DNA of 64,000 bases from Hortaea werneckii (GCA_037044905.1 JBAOKB010000161.1:62001-126000), one strand, 5' to 3'. Shown: positions 1 through 13,700, numbered from the stretch's first letter. Notes: generated by a model not told the origin, from the letters alone. A program made the numbers and translations.

Positions 1-951
1 CACAGCGAATGGGACATCAAACAAATGGCCGGCAACATCATCCCCGCCATCGCGACCTCCAACGCCCTCACCGCCAGCCTCTGCGTCATGGAAGCATTCA
101 AAATAATCCGCTGCCAGCCCGCGCAGCAACAAGGTCTCGCCAAGCCGACCACGAACAACCACCTCCCGACCGAAACCCAAAGCAGTCTCGCCCCACCGCC
201 CACAGCCCCTCATCATCATCATCATCAGGAGGAACAGGCACCAAACCCACCGACCCTACCCCCGCCCTCGGTGGCTCCAAAATGGTCTTCCTCAACTCCC
301 GCAGCACCGAACGCATGATCACCACCCAACACCTCATGCCCCCCAACCCGACCTGTCCCGTCTGCTCCCCCGTCTACGCCAAGCTCCTCGTCGCCCGCCG
401 ACACCAAAGCAACGCTACACGAGCTCGTGCTGCTGCTGAAGGAGAAGACGGGCTTCGAGGACTTCAGCCTCACGACCACCGCGGGCGTGATCTACGATCC
501 CGATCTGGAGGACAACCTCCCCAAGCCGCTGGGCGAGTATGTGAATCAGACGACGGGGAATGAGTTCTTGACCGTTAGCGATGAGCGGAGCAGTGAGGAG
601 GGAGGGAAAGTGGATGTTCTGCTTTCGCCTGTCGTGCTCACGGATCCTGCGAAGCTGGGCGAAGGGAAATTGAGGCTGTGGCCTGAGGAACTGCATCTGC
701 CTCCTAAGCCTGAAGAAGGCGGGTCCTGCGGCCGATGAGGAGGAAGAGGGGTTGATGGGACGGCCGTGGTTGATGGGGATGGGAAGGTGGATTTGGAGGC
801 TACGGGTAGTAGTAGTAATGCGGCGGCGGCGGCGCAGAAGCGGAAGAGAGAGGCGGAGGAGGAGGTCGAGGAGGCGAAGAGCCAGAAGAAGATGAAGGGC
901 GATGGGGATGTGCTGGTCGTGCAGGACGATGAGGCTATTCTGATTGATTGA
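1..951 (+). CDS. UBA2: SUMO-activating enzyme subunit Uba2, C-terminal part (5' truncated, frameshifted)
   Basis: C-terminal part of the catalytic subunit of the SUMO E1, which with Aos1 adenylates SUMO and passes it to Ubc9 in the nucleus. Visible in order: the MAGNIIPAIATSNALTA segment before the crossover helix, an MVFLNSRSTERM strand, the second zinc-binding pair in PPNPTCPVC, the ubiquitin-fold domain (starting near base 409) and an acidic C-terminal tail with basic KRKRE and KKMK patches ending DVLVVQDDEAILID, which resembles a SUMO-interacting motif. The gene begins before the window. The reading frame moves at about 120-200, 395, 717 and 752, so no single frame covers the gene. A Ser/Gly/Pro-rich insert separates the crossover helix from MVFL. 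Identity is confident; the intact sequence is not readable here. Confidence 0.85.
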
Positions 952-2439
952 GTCGAAAAGTTGAAGGGGGACTGAGTTATGATGATTATATGGCATGCCG
1001 GTTTCAGCTGGGGGAGAGGACATGAAAGGGAACCCCCCCATGTTGCTTCTTCCTTCGGCTTATGGACTGGAAGAAAAGGGAAGGGACTGGTACAGGACGG
1101 TGGGGCGTTGAGGTGGGTGGCTGAGTGTACTTTTTTTGTGCTTAAAAATGCTGCCAGTGTGAAAAAGGCAGCGATATACCATGGTTAGGAAGACCTTTTT
1201 TTTTTTTTTTTTCGAGTCATCACATCAAAACAGAAAGACTCGTGCCTTCTTTTTTCAATTCTTCTCTTCCTTGGGCGGTACAGAGACGTGGGATGTGTAT
1301 AGGTCATAGACTAGCCCTTTCAACGAATGTTCTGCTACCTTTTGTTATTATTCCTTGGTCATTGCTCGGGGGTCTTTCGTCTTCGACGGTTAGGAGAAGC
1401 AGGTTGCGAAATGCATAACGCACTAATCACCCTTTGCTTCCTGTGATGGGATGCAGGGACGACCCCAGCGATTGTCTCCCATCGAATGTATGGGACGGCT
1501 TGGAGTGGATTGGGCGAAGAGAAACGGTTATCGCTGTGAGGTTCTATGTTGCGCGAGGGGGAAGCAATCTTCGCCATGCGGAGAGGAGGTACTGGCCTAC
1601 CACGTCGAAAATGTGGCAAATTGTCTATTCACCATCACGTTTGGCAGAGGAAAGCGACAGGAAGAGCCTCGGATGTGGCGGCTTCCCTCGTCTTCATGTA
1701 CCCATGTACCTGCCCATGTCATTCTCGGTTTGGGTGGGACAGATAGGAGCGGGCCGGCTATTATGTCTTTCTTGCTTCTACAGTATTATTGCATAGCAGT
1801 TCCGAAGCCATTGCTAACTACTTCGATAACGAGAAAGAGGATGACCGATTTCTACAAGGGACAAATTGGTTGAAGGTGGGTAGTGAATGGAAAGAGGATA
1901 GATAGGTAGGTAGGGATATCCATATTTAGAGAGATTGGACTGTCATCTGTGGCTGTGGCGTGTCTCCGCAGCCTCCGCCCTGCGCCAACCCGCCTGCCCG
2001 CGCTGCCAACCCGCACTCCCGCACGCTCTTCCTGCTCCACAGTCTAGATTGACCTCTACCATTGCTACTGCTACTACACTGCCACTGCTACTACTACGAC
2101 TATCTCTTCTATACTACCACCACCACTACCACTTCTCTGTCTGTCTACGCTCTTCATCGTGTGATCATCATCCATCTCACTGCTATTCTTTCCCCTGTCC
2201 GTACAGTATCATTGGCACATTAATCCCGCGGTTTGATTGCTCGAGTCACGCTTCCCCGACTTTCCTGTCCAACCGACCCGAATAACCTCGCAATCGCTTA
2301 GTAGTCACAAGACACCGCATTGAATGACCAGAACCTCACCATCGCCAAAAACGCTTAGTCCGCCATCTCAACACCCACGGCATACCAAAGAGAGACTTCC
2401 AGAAACAACGTCGTAGCTGAAGGCGAAGCTCGACCGGCG
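952..2439. other. Intergenic region between UBA2 and the ubiquitin-fold gene
   Basis: No supported gene. It holds the UBA2 3' flank with a T-run near 1197-1212, and a pyrimidine-rich CTACTACTA-like stretch around 2050-2130 that probably belongs to the promoter or leader of the downstream gene. Confidence 0.5.
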
Positions 2440-3610
<1,171 letters not shown>

Positions 3611-5340
3611 AATGGCACAGAAGATTTGAAGTTCTCGTTCTCTTTTGTGGGGAGGGATTTTTGGGCTTTGGAGTGTGGTATTTTGGTCGAGCAGGAGAGG
3701 AGAAAGGGAAGAGGGAGATGGATGGGGTTTGTGCAAAGTAGGAGGATGGGGTTTTTTTTCCTTTGGAGGGAGGGGGTTGTTGGGCCTGGATTTGGATCAC
3801 TCGTTCCCTTTTACCGATCTCCTTCCTCTTGCTCTCCTTTGGATGCTGCAATTGGAAAGTCAGGTTGGAAGTGGGGATAACAGGAGCAAGCAGTGGTGAA
3901 GCCCGGATCGGCTCTCTTTCTTCCTCATTCTTTCGGAAAGGGGAGAGCAAAGGAGTCCCGGTTGGACGGCCCGTCCATTCATCCTTTTGTCGAGCCACTC
4001 CCTCTCTTCCCTCGGGCCTTTCCCCCTGGCCTCGGGCCTTGGCGGTCCTCTGCTGAACGGCGTCCGGGTTTAGAAAGAAGATGCAGGGTCTTGGAACTCC
4101 CCTTCCTCGGCGGCGCGCTGTTTACTGCACGACTGGAGGGGTCAGGCAGGCAAGCAGGCGGGAGGTAATAATTATCAAGGGGCCAGGGGACTGCAGAAGC
4201 TAAGCAGTGCAACTGCGAAAAGCGAGGTCTGGATCGCTGGGTACGTGGGTCTGAACTCCCCCTTTCCCCTCCCTTTCCCCCTCCTCTTCCCTGCAGTGGT
4301 CAGCTTTCACCACGTAAACGGCGACGGGGAGGGGAAGAAGCGATGCACATACCATGGGACAGCCGCCACAGCCAGTGGCGAAAGATTACGGGAATGGTGG
4401 GAAATGGGGAAGACCCCAGAAACCGGGAGAAAACAGAGAGGGAAGTTGGATCCCGTCCATCTGTCTATCCATCCATCCCTCCCTCCAAGTCCATCCATAT
4501 CCATCCATATCCGTCTCCCCTCCTTCAGGGCGTCGTGGATCCCTATCCACAGGGCGTCAGATGAGGAAGTTCTGTTTCTCCTTCCTTTGGAAAAATTTGA
4601 TCAGGTGTTTTCTTGGTGAAGGGGCGTTCCTTGGGCGAGAAGGGTATTTTCTTGGGGAGTTTTGTAAATGTTTGGACACGCGGCGCGAGTGGATTGGGGG
4701 TATTGGCAGTTCCTTTTCATTCTAAACCTTAAGTCTGGTTTTCGAGGAGAATGGAAGGAAATGGTGTTTCTACATCCTTTTTTTTTTTTTTTTTTGTTGG
4801 GTTGCGAGAAAGCGAAAATGAAGCGTGTTTATACTGTTTTCTTCTTCTCGCCCTGCTTTTCTAGTGGAGGGAGAAGGGGGGAGATCAAAGGTTTAATCGC
4901 AGTAGTGTCATGGGCGGGCGCTGGGCGTCTGAGATATATCGGGGTCTGGGTTCTTTTTGTATAACCTTTGAATTGCACAGGAATTCTCAACCCTCGGAGT
5001 TCGGTCTACATAAGTCATGGCGTGTCTTTCCATTTTAAGGCCCTTGAACAGCCTTGGTCGGGTAAAGTCATCGGTGCTGATAGAACTTGCCACCATTCTG
5101 ATGATACACTGAAATAAAGCTAGGGTCGTTATGTGTTGCTTCTTGTTGCGCCTAATTGTTACACTTTGAATTGAGTCTCAGAGAACACCCGATAAGGGAG
5201 GCAGGAATCTGACACACGCCGCCAAATCCATCTACGCGGCCTCTTCCCGCCTGTTCCATCTCCCATGCCATCTCTTCACCTCCATCCCACGATTCATCAA
5301 ACTCTGCATCCAATCTCCTCACATCCTCCAATCAGATCCC
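3611..5340. other. Intergenic region between the ubiquitin-fold gene and UMP1
   Basis: No supported gene. Both flanking genes end towards it, so it is 3' flank on both sides. It contains an imperfect ATCC-rich tandem stretch at about 4460-4515 and a T-run near 4779-4795. Confidence 0.5.
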
Positions 5341-5898
5341 TTACCATTCCATCCCCATCCTTCTCTCCATCTCGGCGTGGAAATCCGCCTGATCCCGCAT
5401 CTCCTCCCCGCCCGTAAACACATCCTCCCACCCAATCTCGCAATCCCTCCCGGACAGGATATCAGCATGCACATTCGCCCCGTTGGTCGCTCCGCCCAGA
5501 CACGCGGGTTGCCATTCCCCCGCCCGCACGATGCCCAGCTCCATCTGCCGCTTCACGGGCTCTGCGATCCCGAATTGCCGCCGGAGGAGCTCCATCTTGA
5601 GACTTTCCTGTTGGGTGCGCCATTTGGCGAGGCGGGATTCGAGCGGGTGGAAGGATTGCGGCGCCGTTTCGGCCGGGTTGGTTGATGTGCTCGAGGCTTT
5701 GGGGGCGGGACCGGTGAGGGAGAGGTTCGAGCGCAGGGTGTCGTGCACGCCTGGGGCGGAGGGGGCGCCTGGGGCCGCGGCCGCAGTTTGGGTGGGGTTG
5801 GTGGTTGTGGGGACTATTTGGAGGGTCTGGAGAGCTTGTTGTTAGGATGGGTGTCTTCAAGGTTGGGAGACGATGATGGGGGGTGTGTTGCTTACCAT
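5341..5898 (-). CDS. UMP1: Proteasome maturation factor Ump1
   Basis: Short-lived chaperone that joins half-proteasomes and is the first substrate degraded by the new 20S particle. Exon 1 is only the start codon (5896-5898), immediately followed by GTAAGC. A 69-nt intron (5827-5895) has a GTTAG-complement CTAAC branch point and a CCAG end. Exon 2 is 5341-5826. The product is 162 aa. It begins M-TLQIVPTTTNPTQTA and shows the family signature HDTLRSNLSLTG, then HPLESRLAKWRTQQESLKME, FGIAEPVKRQMELGIV and GRDCEIGWEDVF. The length is slightly over the yeast protein because of an acidic tail. The single-codon exon is inferred from splice signals and frame. Confidence 0.88.
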
Positions 5899-6939
5899 TG
5901 TGGTGGTGCTTTTGCTGGATGGGGCTCAGCCTGGATTGATGGATTGAATGAAATGGTACGTTTCTGTTAGAATCAGGTGGTATGGTCGGTTTGATGTGGT
6001 TTGATTAATGTGGATTGATTGAGGGTTGGATGGTGGATGGTGCAGGTAATGGAGGATGAGATGGGTTCAGTCGGCGACGGCAGCTCCCAAGCGCGAACAG
6101 CTCCCCGTCTTCCCCGTCATCACGTCGCCGCCTACATGGGGAACTTTGATGCCTGAGGCATAAATATGTACCTGCAGGTGTCCAGATGTACTTCGCCTAC
6201 CCATCCAGCTGTATGCATCGAAATACATCAAATGCTACCACAACATGGAAAAACAATGCCATGTTGATTTGCTATTGAGCGTTGAAACTCATGGTTGAAG
6301 CATCCCATGCTCAAATCACATAGATGCGCCGCTAAACCCTGTCCGCATAATCATCGTTCCTGAATCTCATCCCAAAGGATCTCTACATGGAGACAGCATT
6401 GCGTGGCACTTTCGTCCACAATGCCTTCCAAACGCGTCACTTCCAAGGGACCCCCACCTCGCGATACACGATCCATGGTGCTAAGCAATGATGACAGACT
6501 ACATCTCGTAGGTAGGTATAAATGATCGACTTACCCTGTGCTAGAAAGGGACAGTGAAACTGCCCGAAGGATGCACGCCTTGCCCTTCTAGGCGTCCCTC
6601 TTCCTTCTGAATCATCCCCGCCATGGCTCCAATGGGTTGCTATGTTGGTGCCTGGCAGAAGGATCTGCACTTGTTTAGGCAGTGCAATTCTTTGCCAGGT
6701 CTCTGGGCTATATATTCATTGCCCCTGGTTGTAAGTCCTTAGCATTGGTAATCTATTCCTTATTTCTTTATAAGAAACATACCGGTCACGTAGACGGGTC
6801 TTATCTTCTTGCACTTGCGTTTTGCCGCTGCTTTACAGGAGTTCAAGATTCACAAAGAAAAGAGAGCGAATAGAAAACTAGAAAGAAATACACAGAGAGA
6901 GAACAAGCACTCCATTACCACCGCCCCTCGCCCATCACA
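5899..6939. other. Intergenic region between UMP1 and the membrane-protein gene
   Basis: Divergent promoter region for the two flanking genes. No gene, RNA or repeat could be supported. An A/G-rich leader lies just before the downstream ATG. Confidence 0.45.
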
Positions 6940-8072
6940 ATGCAATACTACACCAACACCCTCCCCCGCCCACCAACCCGCACCCTCCGCAGCATCCTCC
7001 CCATCGTCTGGCCCATCGGCTTCGCCCTCCTCCTCGCCCATGGCACCACCCAAGCCGTCCTCCTCCCCGTCCTCGGCATCATCCCTATGACCCTCTCGAG
7101 CCTCACAGGCCTGATCCACGTCCGCGGCAAACTCGACGGGTTCCGACTCACAACTCTGTTCCTGGACTTCTTCTGCGCTGCTGTTCTCTTCGCCTTGCTG
7201 ATGCCGAGTTGGCTGGTCATTGCTCGCGATTACGGGTATAGGTATGGCGCGGGGACGATCATGTTGGCTACGTATGGGACGGTGCCGTTGATGGTGCAAC
7301 TGTATGTTCATTTCTTTCACTGTCCATAATTACGTTGCATCTCACTGTTTCATCCCCTTCCCTTCCTTTCCCTTTCCTTTCCTTTCCTTTCCTTTCCTTT
7401 CCTTTCCTTTCCTTTCCTTTCCTTTCCTTTCCTTTCCTTTCCTTTCCTTTCCTTTCCTTTCCTTTCCTTTCCTTTCCTTTCCTTTCCTTTCCTTTCCTTT
7501 CCTTTCCTTTCCTTTCCTTTCCTTTCCTTTCCTTTCCTTTCCTTTCCTTTCCTTTCCTTTCCTTTCCTTCCCTTCCCTTCCTTCCCCTTTCCTCTCACCA
7601 ATTCCCTACTCTACCACCCTCGCTTTCGGCGCTTCTTCTCTAACACCGGTAAAAAAGAACCATCCACCTCCGCTTCCTCCTCGACCGCTCCAGCTGGCGG
7701 AACCTCTTCCCCGCCGCCTCGACCTGTCCTCATTGCCACAAGGAACTGCCCACCACCACCAACACCACTTCCCGCCGGTTTAGAAATTTCCTCGCTCGAG
7801 GCGGCCGTCGAGACCGTCTTGGAGAGTACCAGGATCTTCCTACCGGTGGGGACGATGAGACGCCGCCTCTCCCGGGTTCTTGCAAACAGCCACTGCAACA
7901 ACAGCGGGGTGACGAGCAGGAGCAGGAGATCGTGAGGTTGGGTTTGGAGGATAAGGAGCAACAACACGAGGTGAATGACCAGCGAGCCCGCTCGTCTACT
8001 TCTTCGTATTCCTCCGCCGGTGAGGGAGGTCCTCGTCCTAGTACCGACGATGAGACGGCGCGGTTGGTTTGA
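6940..8072 (+). CDS. Unknown four-helix membrane protein with cytosolic CxxC tail
   Basis: Not recognised. Exons 6940-7301 and 7658-8072 give 258 aa. The first 120 residues hold four hydrophobic segments: about 20-40 (ILPIVWPIGFALLLAHG), 41-60 (AVLLPVLGIIPMTL), 70-92 (LFLDFFCAAVLFALLMPSWL) and 98-120 (GAGTIMLATYGTVPLMVQL). This four-helix layout recalls fungal MARVEL-like proteins, but no signature residue proves it. Exon 2 continues in frame as a hydrophilic tail with CPHCHKE, which could bind metal, then Gln/Glu-rich and Ser-rich stretches ending TARLV. The intron has GTATGT, a CTAAC branch point and an AAAAAG end. It contains a long CCTTT satellite. Start chosen as the first ATG. Confidence 0.65.
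7371..7569 (+). repeat. (CCTTT)n satellite inside an intron
   Basis: About 40 almost perfect copies of the 5-base unit CCTTT occupy most of the 356-nt intron 7302-7657. The array degrades at both edges into CCCTT variants. It is polypyrimidine on the sense strand. Confidence 0.97.
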
Positions 8073-8891
8073 CTCGCTCGGACGCTGGAGCGGGAGGTGG
8101 GGAGTTTGCAGGAGATTGTTTGGGCTGTGAGGATGAGGATTTGGCACGGGTGGGTAGTGGAGAGGTGGCTTGATTGTTGTGAGGGCGTTTTATGACCATT
8201 CGGGCGGGTCTGGTTATGTAGTTTTTTTGTTTTTTTTTGCGCTCTCGATTTTACTTCTAAAGCTTAGAATCAGCCAGGTAGTATAGCTTGGAGATGCCGC
8301 GCGAGAGTAGCGTAAATGCTGTGTCATTAAGAAACGTGTGTATGAAGCAGAAAGTTGGATAGACATAATTCCGGCGCATGTGCCTTTTTGTTTTTTCTTT
8401 CCTTTTCTATCTCGCCCTCCATGTACTCGTCAGATCATCGCTGGACTGCCAGAGAAACGCAACATCAAGTACCACTAGGCACGAGGTCAGAGACTTCATT
8501 ACCGTCATCAGAGGCTCCCCGGGAGCCCGCCGAACTGATCGTGAGAGACCCCTGCAAGAAAGCCCAACGAAAAAGCGTTGTTGCTGACTCGCTCATCCAT
8601 CTATTCATGTATGGGCCTGAGCTAAGCCTCCCATATACCGAAGCGGCGACCATCCATTGTGATGATGTTCTCAACATCTGCATGACAATCCGGAAGGTGT
8701 AATGGTTGTCACCCGCGGAACCTTACCCACTCTTTCCCTCCCCACGCCGATCCCGAGTACGAGGAAAAAAAGAAATTCAAAATTAAAATAAAAGGCCAAT
8801 CCCATAAGACTCCACTCATCGCTCTCACCCCTCATAACTCCGCCATTTTCTTCCCTCCTTTCTTCATCCTCCCTTTCAAACCCCCTTCGCC
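8073..8891. other. Intergenic region between the membrane-protein gene and elongin C
   Basis: 3' flanks of two convergent genes. No supported gene was seen. Short T- and A-rich runs near 8220-8240 and 8763-8795 may be involved in 3'-end formation. Confidence 0.45.
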
Positions 8892-9614
8892 TCAAACATC
8901 CAAATAGTCCGCCGCCATCAGAATCTCTAAACAGAGCTCCGTCGGAAAATCCATATCCTGGACGTCACGGGCATCCTTATTGCGCTCGTTGTAATAGAAG
9001 TACTCGCAAACTTTCTCAAGTACGATTCCACTTTAGAGGTAGTGTTGCGGGTTAGCAGGTGCATATGGTGGGCAGAATGTGGAGATAGGGGGGAATAGGG
9101 AAGAAGAAGGCAATGGGGGAGGGGAAGGGAAGGGAAGGGAAGGGAAGGGAGGGGACTTACTTGATATTATCGAACCGGACGGTGTTGTTCTTGGCTTCCA
9201 TGAACATACCTGTGGAGTGTCCAGATCAGTACTTTTCCTGCCCCTCTTCCTTTTTCCATTTCCCTTCATAACGCAAGTTTCCATGAAAAGTAAAGAGAGA
9301 CGAAAAGGATTTCCGCAGTCTCTCGATATCTTTCTTCTTCACTCTCATCAGGAACCTCCTCGAATCCCTCCCCGTTCTCTCTTACCAGCATAAGACTTGC
9401 GAAGCGCATAATGAAACAACTAAGACGTGATGCGACCAAGAAGGCCGTTCCACAAGCACACGAGTATGACTAGGTAAGGGGAAAATCACATACTCTGCGG
9501 ATCCAACATCTTCCTCACCATGGGCGAAATCGTTGCCGCCGACCGCTGGACGACGAAGGAGAAGCCATCGTTGGATATGAGTGTGACGTAGTCGCTTTCT
9601 GTTGAAGTTGCCAT
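8892..9614 (-). CDS. ELC1: Elongin C (Elc1), BTB/Skp1-fold adaptor
   Basis: Three exons on the minus strand (9494-9614, 9161-9209, 8892-9030) give 102 aa, a normal elongin C length. Elongin C bridges BC-box substrate receptors to Cul3/Cul2-type ligases and takes part in removal of stalled RNA polymerase II. Visible: TESDYVTLISNDGFSFVVQ, AATISPMVRKMLDPQS, then FMEAKNNTVRFDNI, VLEKVCEYFYYNERNKD and the conserved end ELCLEILMAADYLDV. Splice donors are GTATGT and GTAAGT. Intron 2 contains a CTAAC branch point and a short GGGAA repeat (9121-9150), polypyrimidine on the sense strand. The start is the ATG directly before ATSTESD. Confidence 0.9.
9121..9150 (-). repeat. Short (TTCCC)n tract in ELC1 intron 2
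   Basis: About five to six copies of GGGAA on the plus strand lie within intron 2 (9031-9160). Read in the direction of transcription the tract is polypyrimidine. Confidence 0.85.
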
Positions 9615-10744
9615 GGGTGCCGCCCCCTCCTATTTCCCGAAATCTCTTGATGCTTTCCCCGCGTGAATGGAGATTCCTCTGTTCCTATGATTCGTTTTCT
9701 CGCTGTCGGAACCTTTCTTCTCAGCGGAATGAAGTTAGAACCGATGGAGTGAGTGAACTGGGTTTTGATGGTATTGCTTTGATTTAAGCTGATGTAGTAG
9801 AAGTAGAGTGGCGAGCCGCCTGCATAAAGCGTGGGGCGAGGCGCGAAAGTGGCACGCTAGAAGCTCGTTTAGTGTGGCACTAACTAGGGGGTAGCTCTCA
9901 ACAGGCGACCTACATGCAGTCTTGACTTGCTTTTAGGATCGCGAAAGTCCATTATATCTCAGTGCTACAGATCGAGTACTACTGAGCGAAGGAACAATAT
10001 CGTAGCGTAGAGAGCGATGAATCCAACGGAAATAAGGATATAGGGCAGCATTGCTAATTTAGAGGATTCCTATATCGAGTTCGAACCGGAGGCAACATCC
10101 ATAAAACAAACTTGACCTTACCTACTTCGCTGGGCTAATGGAGTTTAATATGAAAGGTTTGAAATATGAGGTAGTAGGAAGAATGCACAAGAATTTCCAA
10201 GCGAACTTCACACGCTTCTGAAAAGCGCATTTGGGCTTAATGATTCGAACACTTTATACTACCCGACGAAAAAGTGAAGAATAGAATATAGAAAGATTAA
10301 AAGGTTCAGAAAAAGGATATATCTACGCATATTTCAACAAGAAGCACAAGATGAGAAGGGCACAAAAAGAGCAAGAATACAGGTTTCTAGTGAAGTAAAA
10401 GAATCAAAACACACCCCCCAAAAAACAGTCTCGCCACCAGCGCCATGCTTGGAAAAAAGAGAAAAGATCGGATGTCCCCTCCCCCCTTCCTTCCCTCCCT
10501 CCCACCCTCCCATTCACCCTCCCAAAAGAAAGGAAGATCCCCGACGCGCACCCAAGAAGGAGAAGGAAAAGAACCCCCGCCCCAAAAGCAAAATTCCCAA
10601 TCCCCGGCCTCTTCCAAGACTCCCCCGCCGTCCTTCTTACAAGGCCGTCCAATACACCCCGAACAAAACCTATCATACACTTCCCCCCTCTCCCCTCTCC
10701 TCGCCCTCAACCCTCATTCCTCCCCAACCCCCTCACCCACACAC
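9615..10744. other. Intergenic region between ELC1 and KCS1
   Basis: Promoter side of ELC1 and 3' side of KCS1. It holds the first copy of the dispersed ~150-bp repeat (about 9936-10090), followed by AT-rich DNA to about 10430. No supported gene. Confidence 0.5.
9936..10090 (+). repeat. Dispersed intergenic repeat, copy A
   Basis: Shares a succession of short blocks with the copies at about 15.95, 40.9 and 54.2 kb, in order: GCGAAAGTCC, TATCTCAGTGCTA, GGAACAATAT, TAGCGTAGAGAGCG, AGCATTGCTAATT, GAGGATTCCTATATCGAGTT. The right end reads GAGTTCGAACCGG, which fits a tRNA B-box consensus. No open frame is conserved between copies. No family name can be given from sequence alone. Confidence 0.85.
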
Positions 10745-13700
10745 TCACGTACTCACCTCCCCCGGATCCCCCAACAGACTATCACTCCACCCCTTCATGG
10801 GCATGGAACCCGTGGCATCGCGGCCCTGGATCGCCATCCCCTCTCCCTCCCCGCGCTCCACAAACTTCCGTTCCTGCAGTTCCTCCCAGATACGCTGGAA
10901 ATACATACGCAGGGAGCGCAGGCCGCGGAGGTAGCCGCGGTCGGCGTCGTCCGGGTGCGAGGGGGGACAGGGTTTCCGGGCCACGGTCTCCGGCATCGTT
11001 TCCGCTGTGACGCAGTTGGCGAAGTCGACGATTTTGAGCTTGATGTCGTGGTATTGGGAGGGTTTGTCGGATTTGGGGGTGGTGGTGTCGAAAGGAGGGG
11101 GTTGGGGTCCGTGGGGGTCGGGGGAGGAGGCCGGGGTTTGCCGTGCTCGTCGGCGTCGCCGCGGTCGTAGATGAGGAGGAGGCTGCTGGCGTAGAGGCGG
11201 TAGCTGGGGAGTTCGCGGATGATGCCGTCGAGGGAGGTGATCTTCTCTAGCAGTGACGGGATGTGCTTGAGAGCTTGGTTGTATCCGATGCCGTCGAAGA
11301 AGAAGCGGGTCAGGGCTTCTTTGAACTCGGGCCCGGCTCGGAGATCCCGGCCAAAGTACTTGTCTTCGAAGATGTAGCTTTGCTGTTTCACGTTGTAGAC
11401 TTGCATGCCGCAGACACGTACGCCTAGCTCCTGGGAAGTAGTCGTCTTGCACTTGCGTCGCTGAGACTTTTGCTTCTTCTCCGTTGCCTCCACGCCGTAC
11501 TGACGGGTGCCCATCTTGAGGTCCAGCACACAAGGCTTTTGCATACCTGCCGTCAAATCTTCGAGCAGCAGGAAGTGCTCAACTCGTTCGTCTTGCTGAA
11601 CTAATGAGGTCTCGGGGTTCCGTGGCTCGCCTTCGTCCAAATCGATGGCAGGGTCTAGCCGCGGCGCCGCCATGTTTTCCGGAGGTACATCCGATTGCGG
11701 CATGACCTCGCCGCGCGCGACACCTTCTACCGCCTGTTTAGCCTGTGCAAGTTTATCTGAAGGCAACTCCTTCTTGATGTCGTCCATGGAAAACACATCC
11801 TCCTCGCCATCCGCACGATAGGCATCGTCTTCATGATACTCTAGATCACCACGGTTGCCTTCAATACTAGTCGGCTTGCGCGTTAAGCCGCCGCCGGAGT
11901 ACCTCCTGTGGTGATGACGATTACTTCCCGCAGCCATATCGCGAGCAGGATCGTGCTGTTCAGCACTTCTACTAAGACCATCTGATTCGCGGCTGCTCTC
12001 GACTCGCATCAGTTTCGCAAGATCGACTGATTGGCCAGGACGCTCACCTAGCCGGTGGCGCTCGATAGTATTCTTAAGAGCCTGCTTGCGGGCTTCGAGG
12101 CTGTCACTCTTGTTGTCTGGGGCACTCTTTGGCTCAACGCCGAGACTGCCTTCAAGTGATGTAAGGTCAGCCTGCATCGACTTTGGGAGACGACGCATGG
12201 ATCGGGCGTTCTGAACACGCTCCCTACGAGCGTGGCGATGGATGGGTGGCGGTGCAAAGACTTCTCGGAGAACGTGATCACGTAGCTTGCTATTGACGGA
12301 TGTGAAACCCCAGCTAGATACTGACCTGGTAGATCTGAGCGGAGGTCTGAAGCCATTGGTCATTGTCGCCTCGTCATCGCTTTGATGATCGCTCCACTGA
12401 GGCAACGACGAGCGGGTCCTTAGAAGAGGGTCGGGGGTTACGGAGCGCCTAGGCCTCTTGAAGAGGTCGTCTGGTATGAGATGCCTATTGTTCTCAAAAA
12501 TGACTTGCGGGATCGATGTCGGCGCCTGATGTGAATGGCTGAACACCCTTGGCTGCTCCGCCGGAGGCGGTAGAGCCTCCGCACGAGATGGAAGGTCAAC
12601 ACCATTCGCTCCCTTCGACTTGATGTCAATTCCTTTCGGTGAGAGGGCTTCAGATTCTGAAATGGTAGGCTTCCGTTTCTTAGCGTCCTTACGATAGGTC
12701 ACGTTGAGGACACCAATATACCTAGGCATGAAGCCAAGCAACTCTGGATGATACTTCTCGACGGTCTCGTAGAATCTGTTCTCTTTGCTATTCAGCTGTT
12801 TGCAGACTGCACGGCGAGAGAACCTATAGACAGTGGTGTGACCGCCGACCTGGTGCTTATACGGCTTCAATTCAACAGCACCGATAGGCGCGGGAGGTTT
12901 GCGGTGCCTCTTCAGCTTGGACGGAGAAGTACTAGCGATGTGACTTATCTGCAGGCTGCCATGCGGAGTTGCTGTGGGGGTAGTCTCCTCATCTGAAGCG
13001 ACAGTCTCATACCCAGACACATAGGCATCAGACTCGTTCTCGGAATCCGATGGTAGCTGCTTGTCAGCAGGCATGGCAGGAGCAGGCAAATTCTCAAATT
13101 GTGGAGCAGATGGAATGCGAGTGGCAGGGATTTCGCCTTGCAATTGATCGCTCGTACCACCGTCACTAGATCGCAAAGAAACTTCCACGTGATCGAGACG
13201 CTCTTGTTTCTTTGGGACAGCCTCCTCAACGTGCTGTGCCTTTTTATCCTCCTTGTGCTGGGCAATCTGAGCTTCAGTAGGAGAATCTTCGAGCTTCAAC
13301 CCCTGATGTGGATAGTAGACGGCGGACGAGATATGCTCCTCGTCGGCCTCATCATCATCCGGCTTAGCCTTGCTTTGTGGCAGCTGATCCTGTTCGACAT
13401 CCTGCCCGTCATAGGCTGGAGCCTTCTTCTCGTAGGCAACAGGTCGAGTCCGGGCAGGGGCCAGATGGTGGTGATTACGAATCTCCTCAAGAAGCTCCAG
13501 CGGCAAGTGATGCGCCATACGCTTCTTTGAAACGGTTACCGTATTGCCGTTCTCCACCGCCTCGATATCTTCACGTGTGTTGGAAGGCACTTCGTATGAT
13601 TCTAGGTCCTCCTCATCCAGCTCTTCGTCGAGTGCAGAATCGCTCTGCGCCTCCTGCAACTGTCGATGTTTCTGCAAGTCTGCCTGCCGCTGCTCTTCGG

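Noticed and set aside
9..563. Whole frame 9-563 as one independent protein
   Set aside because: Only its middle matches Uba2; both ends are out of frame with the conserved protein.
7304..7783. Repetitive Phe-Leu-Ser-Phe-Pro and Lys-Gly-Lys-Glu-Arg frames
   Set aside because: Artefacts of the CCTTT satellite in the intron.
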